NCBI GenBank assembly: GCA_019693395.1 | Contig: JAAMXP010002132.1 | Location: 1-23,350 of the forward strand | Source of the DNA: Ettlia oleoabundans | Taxonomy: Eukaryota > Chlorophyta > Chlorophyceae > Chlamydomonadales | DNA length: 23,350 bases | Direction of reading: 5' to 3' | Part shown: piece after piece, positions 1 through 10,173 of the stretch | Layout of the letters: the number at the start of each line of letters is the position of its first letter | How positions within the stretch are numbered: position 1 is the stretch's first letter | Program-made: the position numbers and the translations under genes | The notes under the pieces: model-generated | Database searches by the model: none | Told to the model about the DNA's origin: nothing | The model's input: only the letters and a program-made list of their open reading frames with translations

Positions 1-186
1 GTCTTTCAACTGGTGGCAAGGCCCTTCAGCCTTCAGGCAACTGCCACTACCACCGCTGCCCACACTGCCCATACGTCACCTGCACGCTGGCAGGCACATC
101 ATATGCAAGCCACCAACTTCACAAGCAACAGTTCCCACAGCACTTGACCACACCGCCTCAAGGAGTCCCGCTTGAGCTCATCGCAC

Positions 187-1546
187 CTTGGCCCAAACAA
201 GCATGCAGAGACGTACAGCTAAGGAGAGGTTGCACGCTGGCCTTACAGTTCCACCTCCCCTCAAACAACACCCAAACCACCTGCTGCAACCCACCTGGTC
301 CCACAGCACCGACAGGCAGAGCGCCACGAACGCATACAGAAGAAAGTGCATGTCAACCTGCCACCCTAGCACAAGGCGGCGAGCCAAGGGGTAGCGCTGC
401 ACAGACGGGATGAGCGGCACGATGAGGGCTAAACAAGGAGTTGGAAAAGGCGACAGCATGAGCTGTAGCTGAGCAGGGCAGGCACCCAGCGAAGAGAGGC
501 AAGGAGCCTGGAGGCATCTGACAAATGCCGCCAGCAGCAGATCCGAAACAACTTCTGCACACCCACTTCCACTCACCCACTCGCCCCACCCACCTCGAAC
601 AGCCACAGCAGTACAATCTCCGCGTTGTCTTGCAGCGGTACATACTTGTACTTGTGTGCATCGCTGGCGCTGGTTGCCCAGGTGCAGAAGTTTTCCACTG
701 CCACCACAGCCAGGATGAAAGCCACAGAGGCCCCAAAGCGGCGCGCACGAGGCAGTTCGTCCGACCAGCGATGGAAGGTGAGCAGCTTATAGAGCAGCAG
801 CACAGCGCCTGCAAGGGAGACGCGGGAAGGAAGGGAAGGGATGGGAAGGGAACGGAAGTGTTGGAGGGTGGATGGGCATGAGAGGGTACGACTGAAGGGC
901 AAGTGTTGGTGGATGGGGCAGACTCCTGGAACAAATTTGAAGTAGTATGGTCTGGTGAAACATACGAAAGCAGCAGGGTTGCTACTGCAGGTGCTGGCAT
1001 GCATGACTGCTTCAGCAGGCTAATCAATTGACAAAGCGGATGGAATGACAGGCTGAATTTGCCGCAAAGAGCAAGGCAGGAATTAGACAGGGCACGTGGC
1101 ACAAAGCGGCAGGAAGCGAGAACCTTGCAGGCTATGAAATACCGCTGCCAGCTTGAGGCAGCGCCGTCAACTTGGACTCCATACCCTGCTTACCACTAGC
1201 AAACGCACAGTTGATCCAGAGTGAGCCCAGGTGCTTGTGCAGTCCCAGCTGCGGACCCACAAGAAGGATGAAGTGGCAGAGGAGGCCAATGCCGCTTCTC
1301 AGCCTGTCGGCGGGGGGCGGCGCCGCGGCAGCAATGCCGCCATCCGGCTTGCTGCCGGCAGGCGAGTCAGTAGATCTGCAAGGCAGGCGACAGTGTGGGC
1401 CGCTGCCGGCAGGCGAGTCAGTAGATCTGCAAGGCAGGCGACAGTGTGGGCTAACGGAGGTCAGGGACGGCACCCGATCACTTTAGCGTGCAATGATCGC
1501 TAGCAAGCGAGGCAGATACTTGCCTAAGCTCCTTCTGTTCGGCCAT
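187..1546 (-). CDS. Small multi-pass membrane protein, 3' part unresolved
   Basis: Family not firmly recognised. Exons on the minus strand, in order: 1546-1524 (ATG start, MAEQKEL), 1426-1194, 808-594, 357-295, and possibly 218-187. Phases agree at every junction (2, 1, 0, 0). Intron 1 has a GC donor, AG|GCAAGT at 1523. Exon 2 opens with a Ser/Pro/Ala-rich segment containing two 17-residue repeats. Four hydrophobic segments follow at about residues 54-70, 74-93, 109-128 and 148-175, so an integral membrane protein is likely. A basic loop, RWSDELPRARR, lies between segments 2 and 3. The His-x-x-x-Gly entry to segment 2 loosely recalls the Frag1/DRAM/Sfk1 (CWH43 N-terminal) family, but that is a guess. 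No stop codon was placed with confidence, and the gene may continue past the left edge. Confidence 0.55.
1351..1451. repeat. 51-bp direct tandem duplication (two copies)
   Basis: Two apparently identical 50-bp copies start at 1351 and 1402 and are separated by one base, giving a period of 51. Read on the minus strand, each copy carries a CCTTGCAG splice-acceptor motif followed by an open frame in phase with exon 2 of the membrane-protein gene. Because 51 is divisible by three, splicing to either copy keeps the frame and adds or drops 17 residues beginning STDSPAGS. Confidence 0.85.
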
Positions 1547-1785
1547 GTTGGAGCTACCAGACGGTTGCTTTGCTGAATCGTGCGATGTTACCTGGTTGCG
1601 TGGCGTGCCAATGTGGCGGCGGTGGGGGCGCCACCGCCCCTTGGCTTCTGTTTCCGCGGCGGGGGCTGCTTCACAGCGTTGCACCAAACGTCAGCAGTCC
1701 TCCCCCACCAACAGCCACAGCTGCAGTCACGGGCTCCGCCTCACTGCGGCTGTCAGACGCATGCTGCTCTGCTCCAACATGACAG

Positions 1786-2692
1786 TCATAGGACAGCTGG
1801 GGAAGATGCTGCTGGCTCTTCTTCCTCTGCATCCTTCCCCTCCTGACTTGCCAGATGCTGCTGCACCTGCTGCGGCTGGAGCGGTGGTTCAGCCTCCTCT
1901 CTAGCCTCACCAATCGCAGTGTCTGTGCCCATTTAATCAGGCTCTGCTGTTGGTCCCGCGACTGCTGGTGGGGCTGGTGCCAGCTCTGCCTCCTCCTTGG
2001 CTGCTGGGTCCAAGACCCCTCCCGCTACAGCTTGGTGTGTGCCACCCTTGCTTCCTGCACTTGAATTAGTCCCGCTGCATGCTGTTCGGCTGGAGATTCC
2101 TGTACACTTGTTGGCCGTCTGCAGGCTTGGCAGCAGTTGCAGCTTCTGCATGTACTGCCAAAGCTGCTTCTGCTGCTTCCACTGCCTAAGCTGCTTCAAT
2201 TGCTTCAACTGAGCCGATGTCCTCTGCAGGCGGCTTTTGCTCTTGCCCTGTTCTCCGCTCCTGCCCCTGTTCCCACTCCTGTTTCAACTGCAGAAAATTG
2301 CGGAAGGCCGTTGACACATGTAGCCGGCACAAGATATCCTCCACCTCCTCGTCGAGCTGCTGAACGCCCGTCAGCTGACCGACATCCACATGCTGTCCCA
2401 CCACTGCCTCTGCTGCCCCAGAAGGCACAAGTGAAGATGGCAGCTGCTGCATTACTGGAAGGACTGCAAGTACAGCGGTTTTGCATGGATAGCAAATGTG
2501 CCTGCAGAGTTCTTTCATGAATTGCCACCTGATCAACTGGCACAATACTGCATGGCTGCTACTCGTGCCAGCGCTCGGCTAGCTGGTAGCTGCCTGTGGC
2601 CCAGCTTTTGTGCTTGGAATGTCTGCTTCTGTTGATCTTGCTGGCTTGACTTCTGTCACCTGCACAGGTGCACTTGCTGCTGCTGAATCCAT
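1786..2692 (-). pseudogene. Ala/Glu/Gln-rich coding relic with in-frame stops
   Basis: No family recognised. From an ATG at 2692 the minus strand reads as coding-like sequence (MDSAAASAPVQVTEV...) to a TAG at 2581-2579. It then continues in the same frame through about 130 codons, including a segment with DEEVEDILCRLH and FRNFLQLKQEWEQGQE, to a second TAG at 2188-2186. The frame goes on with AVEAAEAALAVHAEAA to a TAA at 2068-2066. Similar Ala/Glu/Pro-rich sequence then appears in another frame (VLDPAAKEEAELAP), interrupted by a TAA at 1935-1933 and followed from the ATG at 1932 to a TGA at 1788-1786. Composition stays uniform across the stops, which favours a decayed gene. Short unrecognised introns remain possible. 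It lies on the same strand as, and about 240 bp upstream of, the membrane-protein gene. Confidence 0.35.
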
Positions 2693-3445
2693 GAGACGTT
2701 GCCAATGCATTGTGTGAACTGCATTGCATCCCTTCAGCGCATGCCTCGCGTTCCGCAAAGACTTGTAATGCAAAGTAGACAAGGTAAAACCAGGCAGAAA
2801 ATGGCTGTGCAAAATAAGGGCATGCCACACGACACGCTTAGCTGAGCACCCACACAACAAGCAGGCGTAATACTGGCAATTCAGGAGGGCACGCGACGCT
2901 AGGTATGTGATTGGGGTAAAATTCTTTGCATTTTAGGGGACAGGCTGCATGAAAGAGGAAAGGTAAAACTATTTGCTGCAGCACAGGAGGGGAAACCCTC
3001 AAGCAGACCACCGCGACCATATGTTCCATAACGCTGCATTGTAGGGGATAGGTGAGAAACAAGGGGCTATGGAGCAAAGGCCAGAAAGCCGGCTATCAGG
3101 AGTGTATCCTCGCTATCAGAACACAGTACAGCCGTGGGTGGCCATCCTCTAGCTGTAGCTGAAAGTGGCTGAGCTGGAAGGTTGGCTCTCAGCTGTGTTG
3201 GAAATAATGGGCAGGGTGCCGCTGCCGCTACCTTGCTGGATGCACGCTGGCTGCAAGCTGCGGTATGCTTCAGGAGGCTTGACGTGGTGTCGCCTGCTGG
3301 CCGCTGACGAGGGTGGCACGGGAGTGCCGGCTGATGGACGAAAGTGTGGGGCTTGGAAACGGTCGGGAAGGTGGGGACGATGGGAACGGGAGCTTGATGG
3401 CAGAATGAGGATGGTCCGACTGCTTCTTGTACATCCCCTTCATAG
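2693..3445. other. Intergenic stretch, no gene supported
   Basis: Only short overlapping open frames occur on both strands, with no splice-phase support or recognisable motif. It contains the downstream flank of the minus-strand mTERF-like copy, which ends at 3446. Confidence 0.5.
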
Positions 3446-4666
3446 TCACATCCGGTCTACCACCTCCTTCCAAGCATCAAGCTGCTGGCTGGTACGCAAT
3501 AGCTTCTTGACCTCCAACCACGGAGAACTGAAAGCTTCAGGGTGCTGCGTCAATGCATCCGCCACACCAGGCCAGCTGCCATACACCTGCAGTAAGGAGG
3601 AGATGGAAAGGGTGCTGTAAGTAGATTGGCTTTTTAGCAATTCCAGGCTGACGTATCTCAACCACTGGCCAAGCATCAAAGTGAAGATGAAAAGCCTGAG
3701 GAAGGCTGTTGTTTCCTGCCACTTGCCTGTAGCGCTTGAACCAGCTTGATGGTGCGCTCCTTGGTCTTGCCGTCGAATCTCACCTGCGCCACAACCAGTG
3801 CCGCTGCCAGCTTGTGCGAGATGCCCCAGGGCCCCGCCGCCAGACCCGCCGCTTGCTTCTGCATTTCTAGTATGTATTTCATGGGACGCCCCATAATGTG
3901 CAGACCGACCTTGAACAGCTGACTTGCCTGTTGCTGGCTGTACCCCAAGTGAAACAGCCAGTCCAGAATGAACTGTGCTCGCTGCGTGTCTAACCTGGTA
4001 ACATCAGCCGTCCAGCACGACAGCACCGCATCTGCCACTGCGGAATCGTCCCAGCCCAGCTGCTCCCGCAGCCAGGGTACCGCTTGCTGCTCAAACGGTT
4101 CTGGGTGCCGTACCAGCAAGCTGCCTGCCCAGGCTGGACAAGTTGCAAAATAATCCACCAGACTGTCAGCAATGTATGGTAACTTCTTCTGCCGACGCAG
4201 CTGCTCTTTGATAACAGCAGGGCTGCCTCAAAATCCTGCAGCGGCACCGCCATCGCAGCGCCTTGGGGCTGGCAGCTAGCGCCCCAGCAAGAGCCTGTGT
4301 GCAGTCAGCACCTGCGCTGCAGTGCCGCTTGAACAGCTCAAACTTGGGACCCAAGTCTGCTTCAAACTTGCTGCCTGCTGCGGGATTCATTTCCAGGTAC
4401 TGATACGATAGCCTTACTGCCGTCCCCATGCTCACACCTAGCCCGACAAGGTAGTTTGTTACTACCATCAGCTGAGACGGCTCCTCATACTGCTTCAACT
4501 GCTCAGCGAGCTCAGATACACCTGCTGTGGGGTTCTTGGGCTGGCGCGGACCCTTGTCGCCAACGCTGCACTGCGCACTCGAAGCGGCAACGCTGCCTGC
4601 GGCGGCTGCCACTGCCACTGCGCCCGCCCACTGCAATGTGTTGGCGGTGCGGGACCCGCCCGCCAT
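3446..4666 (-). pseudogene. mTERF-like repeat protein, copy 1, two frameshifts
   Basis: mTERF proteins are helical-repeat, nucleic-acid-binding proteins acting in organelle gene expression. This copy has an Ala-rich, targeting-like N-terminus (first ATG 4666-4664), then tandem helical units such as LLVRHPEPFEQQAVPWLREQ, LGWDDSAVADAVL and ILDWLFHLGYSQQQASQLF. Aligned with the divergent copy at 5018-7163, it lacks single bases near 4250-4262 and near 4211, so no single frame spans exon 1 (4666-3727). Exon 2 is 3586-3446, joined across a 140-nt intron with a GC donor (CAG|GCAAGT at 3726), and ends WKEVVDRM-TGA. The family call rests on the LG(W/Y)-centred repeat pattern by eye. Alternatives are a recent pseudogene or assembly errors; the shifts are not in long homopolymers. 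Confidence 0.55.
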
Positions 4667-5017
4667 GCCCGTTGTTTGCAAAGCCGATGCGCTACCGCCC
4701 GACAGTTACGGAGTGCCCAAAGGAAGCCCATCTTGAATAGTCGGGTGCAGCTAGAGCTAGCTCAGCGCTGCAGCGATTACTGTAATTAATAAGACAACTT
4801 CTTACTGTATCAACATGAATGCGCTGTCACAAACCCCGTCTGTGCTATGCTGTGTGCACACGTCGTGGAACGCCATGGCAGTATCGTTCGACAGTCGAGA
4901 TGCAGAGGAGTTCCACATGTATTCTCAATTATAACACGATTGACCGACGCATTGTTGGAGCAGCTCTCTGCAGGGTTGTGCGTCCTCGACTTCCCTTTGC
5001 CTAATCTTTCCCTTAAA
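4667..5017. promoter_or_regulatory. Shared divergent promoter region of the mTERF-like pair
   Basis: About 350 bp separate the start codons of the two head-to-head copies, so both promoters and 5' UTRs must lie here. A TATA-like TTATAA is at 4929-4934, 84 bases before the plus-strand ATG. The plus-strand frame is open back to 4847, so an earlier start inside this stretch cannot be excluded. The bidirectional role is inferred from layout only. Confidence 0.4.
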
Positions 5018-7163
5018 ATGCTATGCAATTCAGCTCTAAGGACATGTCCCACAGCAGCGCACAATGTGCAGCCTGCAACGCGGAACTTGGCACAGTGGCG
5101 CATTTTAATTGTTGCGCCGCAGCACAGGCCTCGCCGAATTGCAGCCAGCGCCAATGGCAGCGGTGGTAGCAGCAGTGACAGCGATTGGAGGCAGGTCATC
5201 AACCCTACGGCAGACGTGTATGAAATGAAGGATCAGTTGGAGCAGCATAAGCAGGCCATCTTGCGGGACCCAGTAGCGGGATACCTAACTTGGCTCGGAG
5301 TGGACCCTTCGACGGCCATGCTGCTGTCCTACCAGTACGAGCGCATGCACCCAACGGCAGTCAGAAAGTGGAGATCAAATCTGGCCCGAAAGTTTGAGTT
5401 GTTCGCAAAGCTTTGTTCCGGTTGTGAAGACCCACATCATGGGATGCGTGGCCACTAGCTGAAGCGCTGGCTTGCAGCCTAGGGTTTGCGGCCATTGCTC
5501 TGCCACTACAGGAGTTTGAGGCAGCCCTGCTGTTCATCACAGAGAAGCTGCGCTGACAGAAGATATAACCATGCATTGCTGACAGTCTGTACGTGTTCTT
5601 TGAACTCCACCCAGAGCGGGCAGGCGCCTTGCTGGTGCAGCACCCACAAGCGTTTGAGCAGCGAGCGGTGCCCTGGCTGCGGGAGCAGCTAGGCTGGGAC
5701 AACTCCGCAGTGGCAGATGCAGTGCTATGGCGCTGGACGGCTGATTTTACCAGCTTTGACGCACAGCAGGCACAGCGCAGCTTGGACTGGCTTGAACTTG
5801 AACTAGGGTTCACCCGGCAGCACACAAGCCGGCTGCTCAACCTTGATCTGCACCTGCTGGCATGCACCACAGAGAGCATGCCACAGTTAATGCAGGAGGC
5901 AACAGAAATAGCAAAGGGACCTTGGGGCATTACCCAACAACTGGCAACAACACTGGTCATCTTGCGCGACGAAGGGCTAGTTCCCAGCATAGAACACCGC
6001 ACAGGTGCTGTGGTGCAATTTCTGCAGGTTAGTGGAACCTGGAACCTGGAGCTCAGATCTCTGGTATATTGCAGTCGCCTTGTGATGTACTTACTTGTAC
6101 TTGGTAGTGCGCCTATCCGTTCAGGGTACGTTGTCTTGTTGTTGGGGATGGGGTGGGCGCATGTGGGTGGGTGAGTTGGTGGGGTGGAGTGGAGTGGGTG
6201 GGGATGGATCTGTGTGGCTCTGTTTGGAGTGCTGATGGTGCTGGGCCATTGGGTGGGTTGTGGTGGTATGTACCACCAATGGTGGTGATGCGGTGTTGTG
6301 TGAATTACAAAACCTGGCCCGTCTTACAGGTCAGCCGGTCTGACAAACCCGGCCTGCCTACAAAGGTACGATCTCGACAAAGGTGTCAACCCTTGTGGCT
6401 TTCGCCTGTTGTGTAGTGCCTACTTGCTGTGGTCACCACTGTCTTTTCGCCTTGCTGGCGCATTGCGCAGGACACAGTTGGGCTCCAGGTTGACCAGGTG
6501 GTGCAGCTTGCGCTGAATGGTAGCCTGGAGGGAAGCTACACCTGGCGTTCGGCGGGACGTCCCGTTGACAAGCTCATGCAGCGTTTGAAGCATCTGCTAC
6601 TGGTATGTGACTGCCGTGTGGTAATAGTGCCCGTGCTCCGCGCACTTTCTCATTGGTACCATGGAGGGTGGCAGCAAGGCGAATGTGCAAAATGGGACGG
6701 TTGAAAGGTGTACGTTTTTACAGATACATCTATTGTTTGCCCCACAAGTATCAATCTATGAGGAAATGTTATGTCAAGAGTTGCAGCGTGTGCAGTTTTG
6801 CAACAATGCAAGACCAGATGTGCTGCACAAGAGTGAAACCTGCCTTTCGGCAGGATCGAGATGCAGGCTGTTGGTAGCCTGACGGCAGGGACATCCAGGG
6901 CTCACCGAACACTCTGCTTAAACCTGCTGCCTGCTGTAGGTGTACGACAGCTGGCCTGCTGTGGCGGATGCATTGACGCAGCACCCTGGGGCTTTAGGTG
7001 TTCTTGGGAGGAGGTGAAGAAGCTGTTACGTACCACCCAGCAGCTTCATGCATGGGACGAGGTGTTAGACATAAAGAGGAGTGACAATTTGGACAAGGAC
7101 AACGAATATGACAGCTCGGACAAGGACGAGGACGACGAGTTTTACGCCATGGATATTTTTTGA
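5018..7163 (+). pseudogene. mTERF-like repeat protein, copy 2, stops and frameshifts
   Basis: Paralogue of the minus-strand copy, in opposite orientation. The ATG at 5018 opens a Ser/Arg/Thr-rich probable transit peptide (around RPRRIAASANGSGG), followed by helical repeats matching copy 1 (LLVQHPQAFEQRAVPWLREQ, LGWDNSAVADAVL). Phase-0 exons: 5018-6027, 6330-6365, 6471-6602, 6940-7163. Lesions: a frame change near 5430-5456, in-frame TGA at 5554-5556 and TAA at 5566-5568 where copy 1 has sense codons, and a one-base loss near 6990-7010. Beyond the point where copy 1 stops, the last frame adds a strongly acidic tail (SDKDEDDEF) to a TGA at 7161. Exons 2 and 3 have no counterpart in copy 1. Possible TGTAA 3' signals lie at 7336-7340 and 7354-7358. 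Loss of function is inferred; an unrecognised small intron could hide the two stops. Confidence 0.55.
6143..6207 (+). repeat. G-rich GTGGG/GGAGT tract in intron 1 of mTERF-like copy 2
   Basis: A run of closely spaced GGG and GGGG blocks on the sense strand, such as GGTGGGTGGGTGAGTTGGTG, lies inside the 6028-6329 intron. The spacing is compatible with a G-quadruplex in the pre-mRNA. No coding role is seen. Confidence 0.6.
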
Positions 7164-7593
7164 GCGTCCGCCCCTTTCAAGTATCCTCCTTGCTCATGCC
7201 GGAGTGCTACCTCCATCTACAGATCATGGCGTGGCTCATGGATGGCCCTATTGATGCACACAGCAGCGACAGCAGCAGTAGCAGCAGCAGTAGACTTGGG
7301 CTATGCCAACTTGCCAACTGGTAAGGCCTCCCTCTTGTAATGTAGGTGCTGAATGTAATGTGCAATCGAATTGAACTCTCCCATTATTACAAGATCCACT
7401 CCAAGTCAAGCTGCCATAGAAATTCACCCTCCGCCTGCTACCACAGCCACAGCCACAGCGACTGAATTGCCACCCCAAGAGCGAACGTCTCTTGCTTCTG
7501 CTGTCCAATCACAATATAGGTGAACAATATATGAAATTATACTACAAGGCAGCTTTTTACAGAATACACTATATACCAGTTGCAACAGCAGGG
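7164..7593. other. Convergent intergenic region with CAG tract and TGTAA signals
   Basis: This lies between the 3' ends of mTERF-like copy 2 (plus) and the DUF2358 gene (minus). It holds an imperfect CAG tract at 7259-7294 and plus-strand TGTAA motifs at 7336-7340 and 7354-7358. On the minus strand a TGTAA (TTACA at 7557-7561) lies 33 bases past the DUF2358 stop. TGTAA is the usual polyadenylation motif of green algae. No gene is supported here. Confidence 0.45.
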
Positions 7594-9011
7594 CTAGCCA
7601 TCGCCACCCGGCTGCCCCTGCTGCTGCGGCTGCTGTTGGCGCCCCCGCCGCCAGGCAGCACGCTCCGACGGTTGCAAAAGTAGCAGCAGCGCCTGCACAG
7701 CGCTGACGTCCCAACGCTCCACATGGCTTATGATCTGCATCACAGCGCAATGCACACCTAAGTTAGAGGAGCAAAGGGGAGAAAGGGCGTCGCTGCTGGC
7801 CATCGTGGTGCTGCGCCTCTCCCCCTTTTCCCCCTGCCATCTCTGGGATGCAGGCATGCTGAGGTGCAACAGCCGTGCATGCCATATGTCATCAGTGCAT
7901 TGAAAGACTGCAATGCAGGCTCGTTCCTGCGCTGTGCATGCACCCTGCCCACCTGGTTGTCGTCCGCATTCAAAGTATATGTGGTGGTGCCGTTGATGTC
8001 GACATAAGGCGCCCAGGGCAGCCGCAGCCAGCAGCTCAGCCGCCACTCTGCCAGCAGCTGAGTGGCCCCGCTGCCAGGTTGGCACAGCCGCTGCAGCGAG
8101 CGCAGCTGGATGGATGGATCCCAGAGGAAAGGGACCAGCAGTGCCAAGTTGCGCTTGTACAGCTCCCGCCCTGCGGTACATCGTGTAATACAAATGCAGT
8201 GTTTCGAGAACAGCGAGTGCGCTGCAACTGTTGCAAGCATGCGAGGCAAGCAGGAATGAAGGTTTATTCAGGGAGCAAAGCACGCATCGGCATGCATAGG
8301 CATGCATGGGCAGGTAAGCAAACGCAGGTGCAGGCAAGCAGCAGCCAGCCCACCCCTAAAGCTGACGGTCGGGTCAGCAAAGAGGCAATCTGAGTCATAT
8401 ATTGCGTCTGTGAGCACCCCAGTCACGAAATACTGGCTGGCAAAGTCGCGCTGCAGCTCTCGCAGAACCCCCTGGACGTCGCCGCGGCGCAAAGGGGGCA
8501 AAGGGGCCGCTGCCGCCGACGCCGCACAGTATTCACGAGCGCTGCAGTGCGGATTGGTGATGGAGGACGAGGAAGCGGAGGTGTGGTAGGCAACAATCAG
8601 TCGCAAGACCATTATGTGTTAAAGATTGACTCGCTGCCTTTTTCACTGGGGCAGTTCGGCAGGTTTTGCAACTGGCATCGTGACGAGCGGCTCGTCAGGC
8701 GGGGGGCGGCATGACTGACCAACTCACCCCACACCAGCTATCCGCAAGCCTTCCGTCATGGCGCCTACCGCGATCTTAACAAGCATGTTTTCTGCAAAAC
8801 AACAAGTGAACGGCCCCACACTGACGGCTAAGCGAGGTCGTTCGGAAACGGTGGCTGGCGCGCACTTACCACCACTGCCTTGATTTGCCACCTTGCATGA
8901 AATGCCATGACATTGTCTGCTGCGCATACTTGGAAGACGGAGCCGCTGCCTAGGGCCAACCGCGGGACTGGCATGTCCCGTGCGCCCCCGACAGGCAACT
9001 ACATCCGCCAT
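7594..9011 (-). CDS. DUF2358 family protein, probably plastid-targeted
   Basis: DUF2358 proteins are found in plants, algae and cyanobacteria; their biochemical role is unknown. Five minus-strand exons fit in phase: 9011-8870, 8791-8728, 8541-8354, 8170-7953, 7734-7594 (TAG stop), giving about 250 residues. The N-terminus is Arg/Ser/Ala-rich (MADVVACRGRTGHASPAV), consistent with a transit peptide. The conserved domain begins near residue 83 (VQGVLRELQRDF) and shows the family landmarks FADPTVSFRG, LYKRNLALLVPFL, a Trp-rich strand core (EWRLSCWLRLPWAPYVDING), TYTLNADDNQ and ISHVERWDVSAVQALL. It ends in a Gln/Gly-rich tail. Strong GTAAGT and GTGAGT donors support introns 1 and 2. Other possible starts are in-frame ATGs at 9146 and 8926, or 8612 if the first two exons are not used. 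The domain assignment is from recalled family landmarks. Confidence 0.8.
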
Positions 9012-9444
9012 AGGGCCTGCTGAGCGGTCGATATGAGTGGGCAGAAGGAATGATTGCCGCGATGCAAGTGGACTGGCGCGTCCTTGGCCATCGCCAGTGT
9101 GGCCTCTCGTCGCCGCCAGCCGGTACAGCAATCCGCCGCACAGCATGTCAAAGCCCTCTGGATGCTAGCAATGCAGTCATATAAAGATAGCTTCAGAAAG
9201 CCTGTGTTGCTTTGTTGTGCTACTATGGTCAGCTGCTTACGTCTGCATTGTAACTTCCGCCGCTGCGCTGTAGGCAGTGCGGGCGCTGAATCAGCTGAAT
9301 TGAATGAATGCACGCCTTCATAGCGTTCCAGCCAGCAAAAGAGTCTCCATATACGCCTCATAAAAAGAGGATCAGTCTCTCAACCTGCATTTTGGGCAGC
9401 AGCCGAGCCGGCCCTGACCATTCCAAGACTTGCACCTATAAACC
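9012..9444. promoter_or_regulatory. Divergent intergenic region, DUF2358 and 9445 genes
   Basis: It separates the start of the minus-strand DUF2358 gene from the plus-strand gene at 9445 and is a candidate bidirectional promoter. TATA-like strings occur at 9180-9185 (TATAAA) and around 9359-9366 (CATAAAAA), the latter about 80 bases before the plus-strand ATG. If the DUF2358 start is the ATG at 9146, the shared region shrinks to about 300 bp. No factor-binding site is recognised. Confidence 0.35.
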
Positions 9445-10067
9445 ATGAGCCAGGGCCTACACAGGCAGCTGCTGACAGCCTTGGACCAGGCCCTCGGGGC
9501 CTTGGGCGACCCCGGGGAGCTGCCAGCCTTGGCAGCAGCCTGCCAAGCGCTGCAGAGCCACATCACAGAGCAGTCAGCCCACCTGACTGCCGTTGGTAAC
9601 GAAGGCGGCAGGGAAGCCAGTAGAGAGGGTGCGGCTGCACAGCTGGCGGCCACGCTCAGGTGGTTGCTGCAGGGTCCAGCGCTCGCTCAAAGTACCCTAA
9701 AGTGGTGTACGCGCTGCCATGGCATGGCAGCTTCGTCTGCACTGTGCAACCACTGCTTATGATAGCAACATAGTCTTATCTTGTTGCAATTGGAAGGTTA
9801 TACTTTGCCGCCTGCAGGGGGTTGGGCGCCCTCTCGGACAGGCTAGAACAGAAGGCGTGGCGGTTGGGCACCAGTGCATCTTTCAATCAGTCGACACCCA
9901 CCAGCCGTGGCGGTTGGCAGGTCAGAAATGCCCTAGTCCAGCGCCAACAGCGCGGCACGGTGCTGGCCTGCATCCAGCCGCTGGCGTGTCTGGCGGCACA
10001 GGTGGTTGGCATGCTGGATTCTCTGTACCCGCGTGCCGATGCAGCAGCACTTCCTTCTCATCGCTAG
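9445..10067 (+). CDS. Hypothetical helix-rich protein, two exons
   Basis: Not recognised. Exon 1 is 9445-9659 and exon 2 is 9818-10067 (TAG stop); both sides of the CAG|GTGGTT...CTGCAG intron are in phase 2, giving 154 residues. The ATG lies in a favourable context (AACCATGAGC). The sequence is rich in Leu, Ala and Gln (for example RQLLTALDQALGALGD and AAACQALQSHITEQSAHL) and should be largely alpha-helical, with a Ser/Thr loop around TSASFNQSTPTSRGG. No transmembrane segment or clear targeting peptide is seen. A TGTAA polyadenylation motif lies at 10143-10147, 76 bases past the stop, supporting the 3' end. It is convergent with the channel gene, whose stop is 107 bp away. Confidence 0.55.
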
Positions 10068-10142
10068 AAACTCGCCAGGGTAACATGGTGCCTAAGACAT
10101 GCCTGGCGGCGAGCAACAGGACAACGCCACTGATGGTGTGCT

Positions 10143-10147
10143 TGTAA
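10143..10147 (+). terminator. TGTAA polyadenylation motif for the 9445-10067 gene
   Basis: A TGTAA pentamer lies 76 bases downstream of the TAG at 10065-10067 on the plus strand. This is the position and sequence expected for a chlorophyte cleavage and polyadenylation signal. Confidence 0.45.
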
Positions 10148-10173
10148 AGGTTCAGTTCAGTAAAAGTGTGGTT

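Noticed and set aside
353..1102. A 249-codon minus-strand open frame
   Set aside because: It overlaps the phase-supported membrane-protein exons in a different frame and has no coherent motif.
2186..2400. BART/ARL2-binding-like signal in DEEVEDILCRLH...FRNFLQLKQEW
   Set aside because: Only a few residues resemble that family and the frame is broken on both sides; not enough to assign a domain.
2066..2692. Nuclear code with UAG reassigned to Gln, as in some ulvophytes
   Set aside because: TAG is the natural stop of both the DUF2358 gene and the 9445-10067 gene, and the mTERF-like copy 2 is interrupted by TGA and TAA, so a UAG-sense code does not explain the window.
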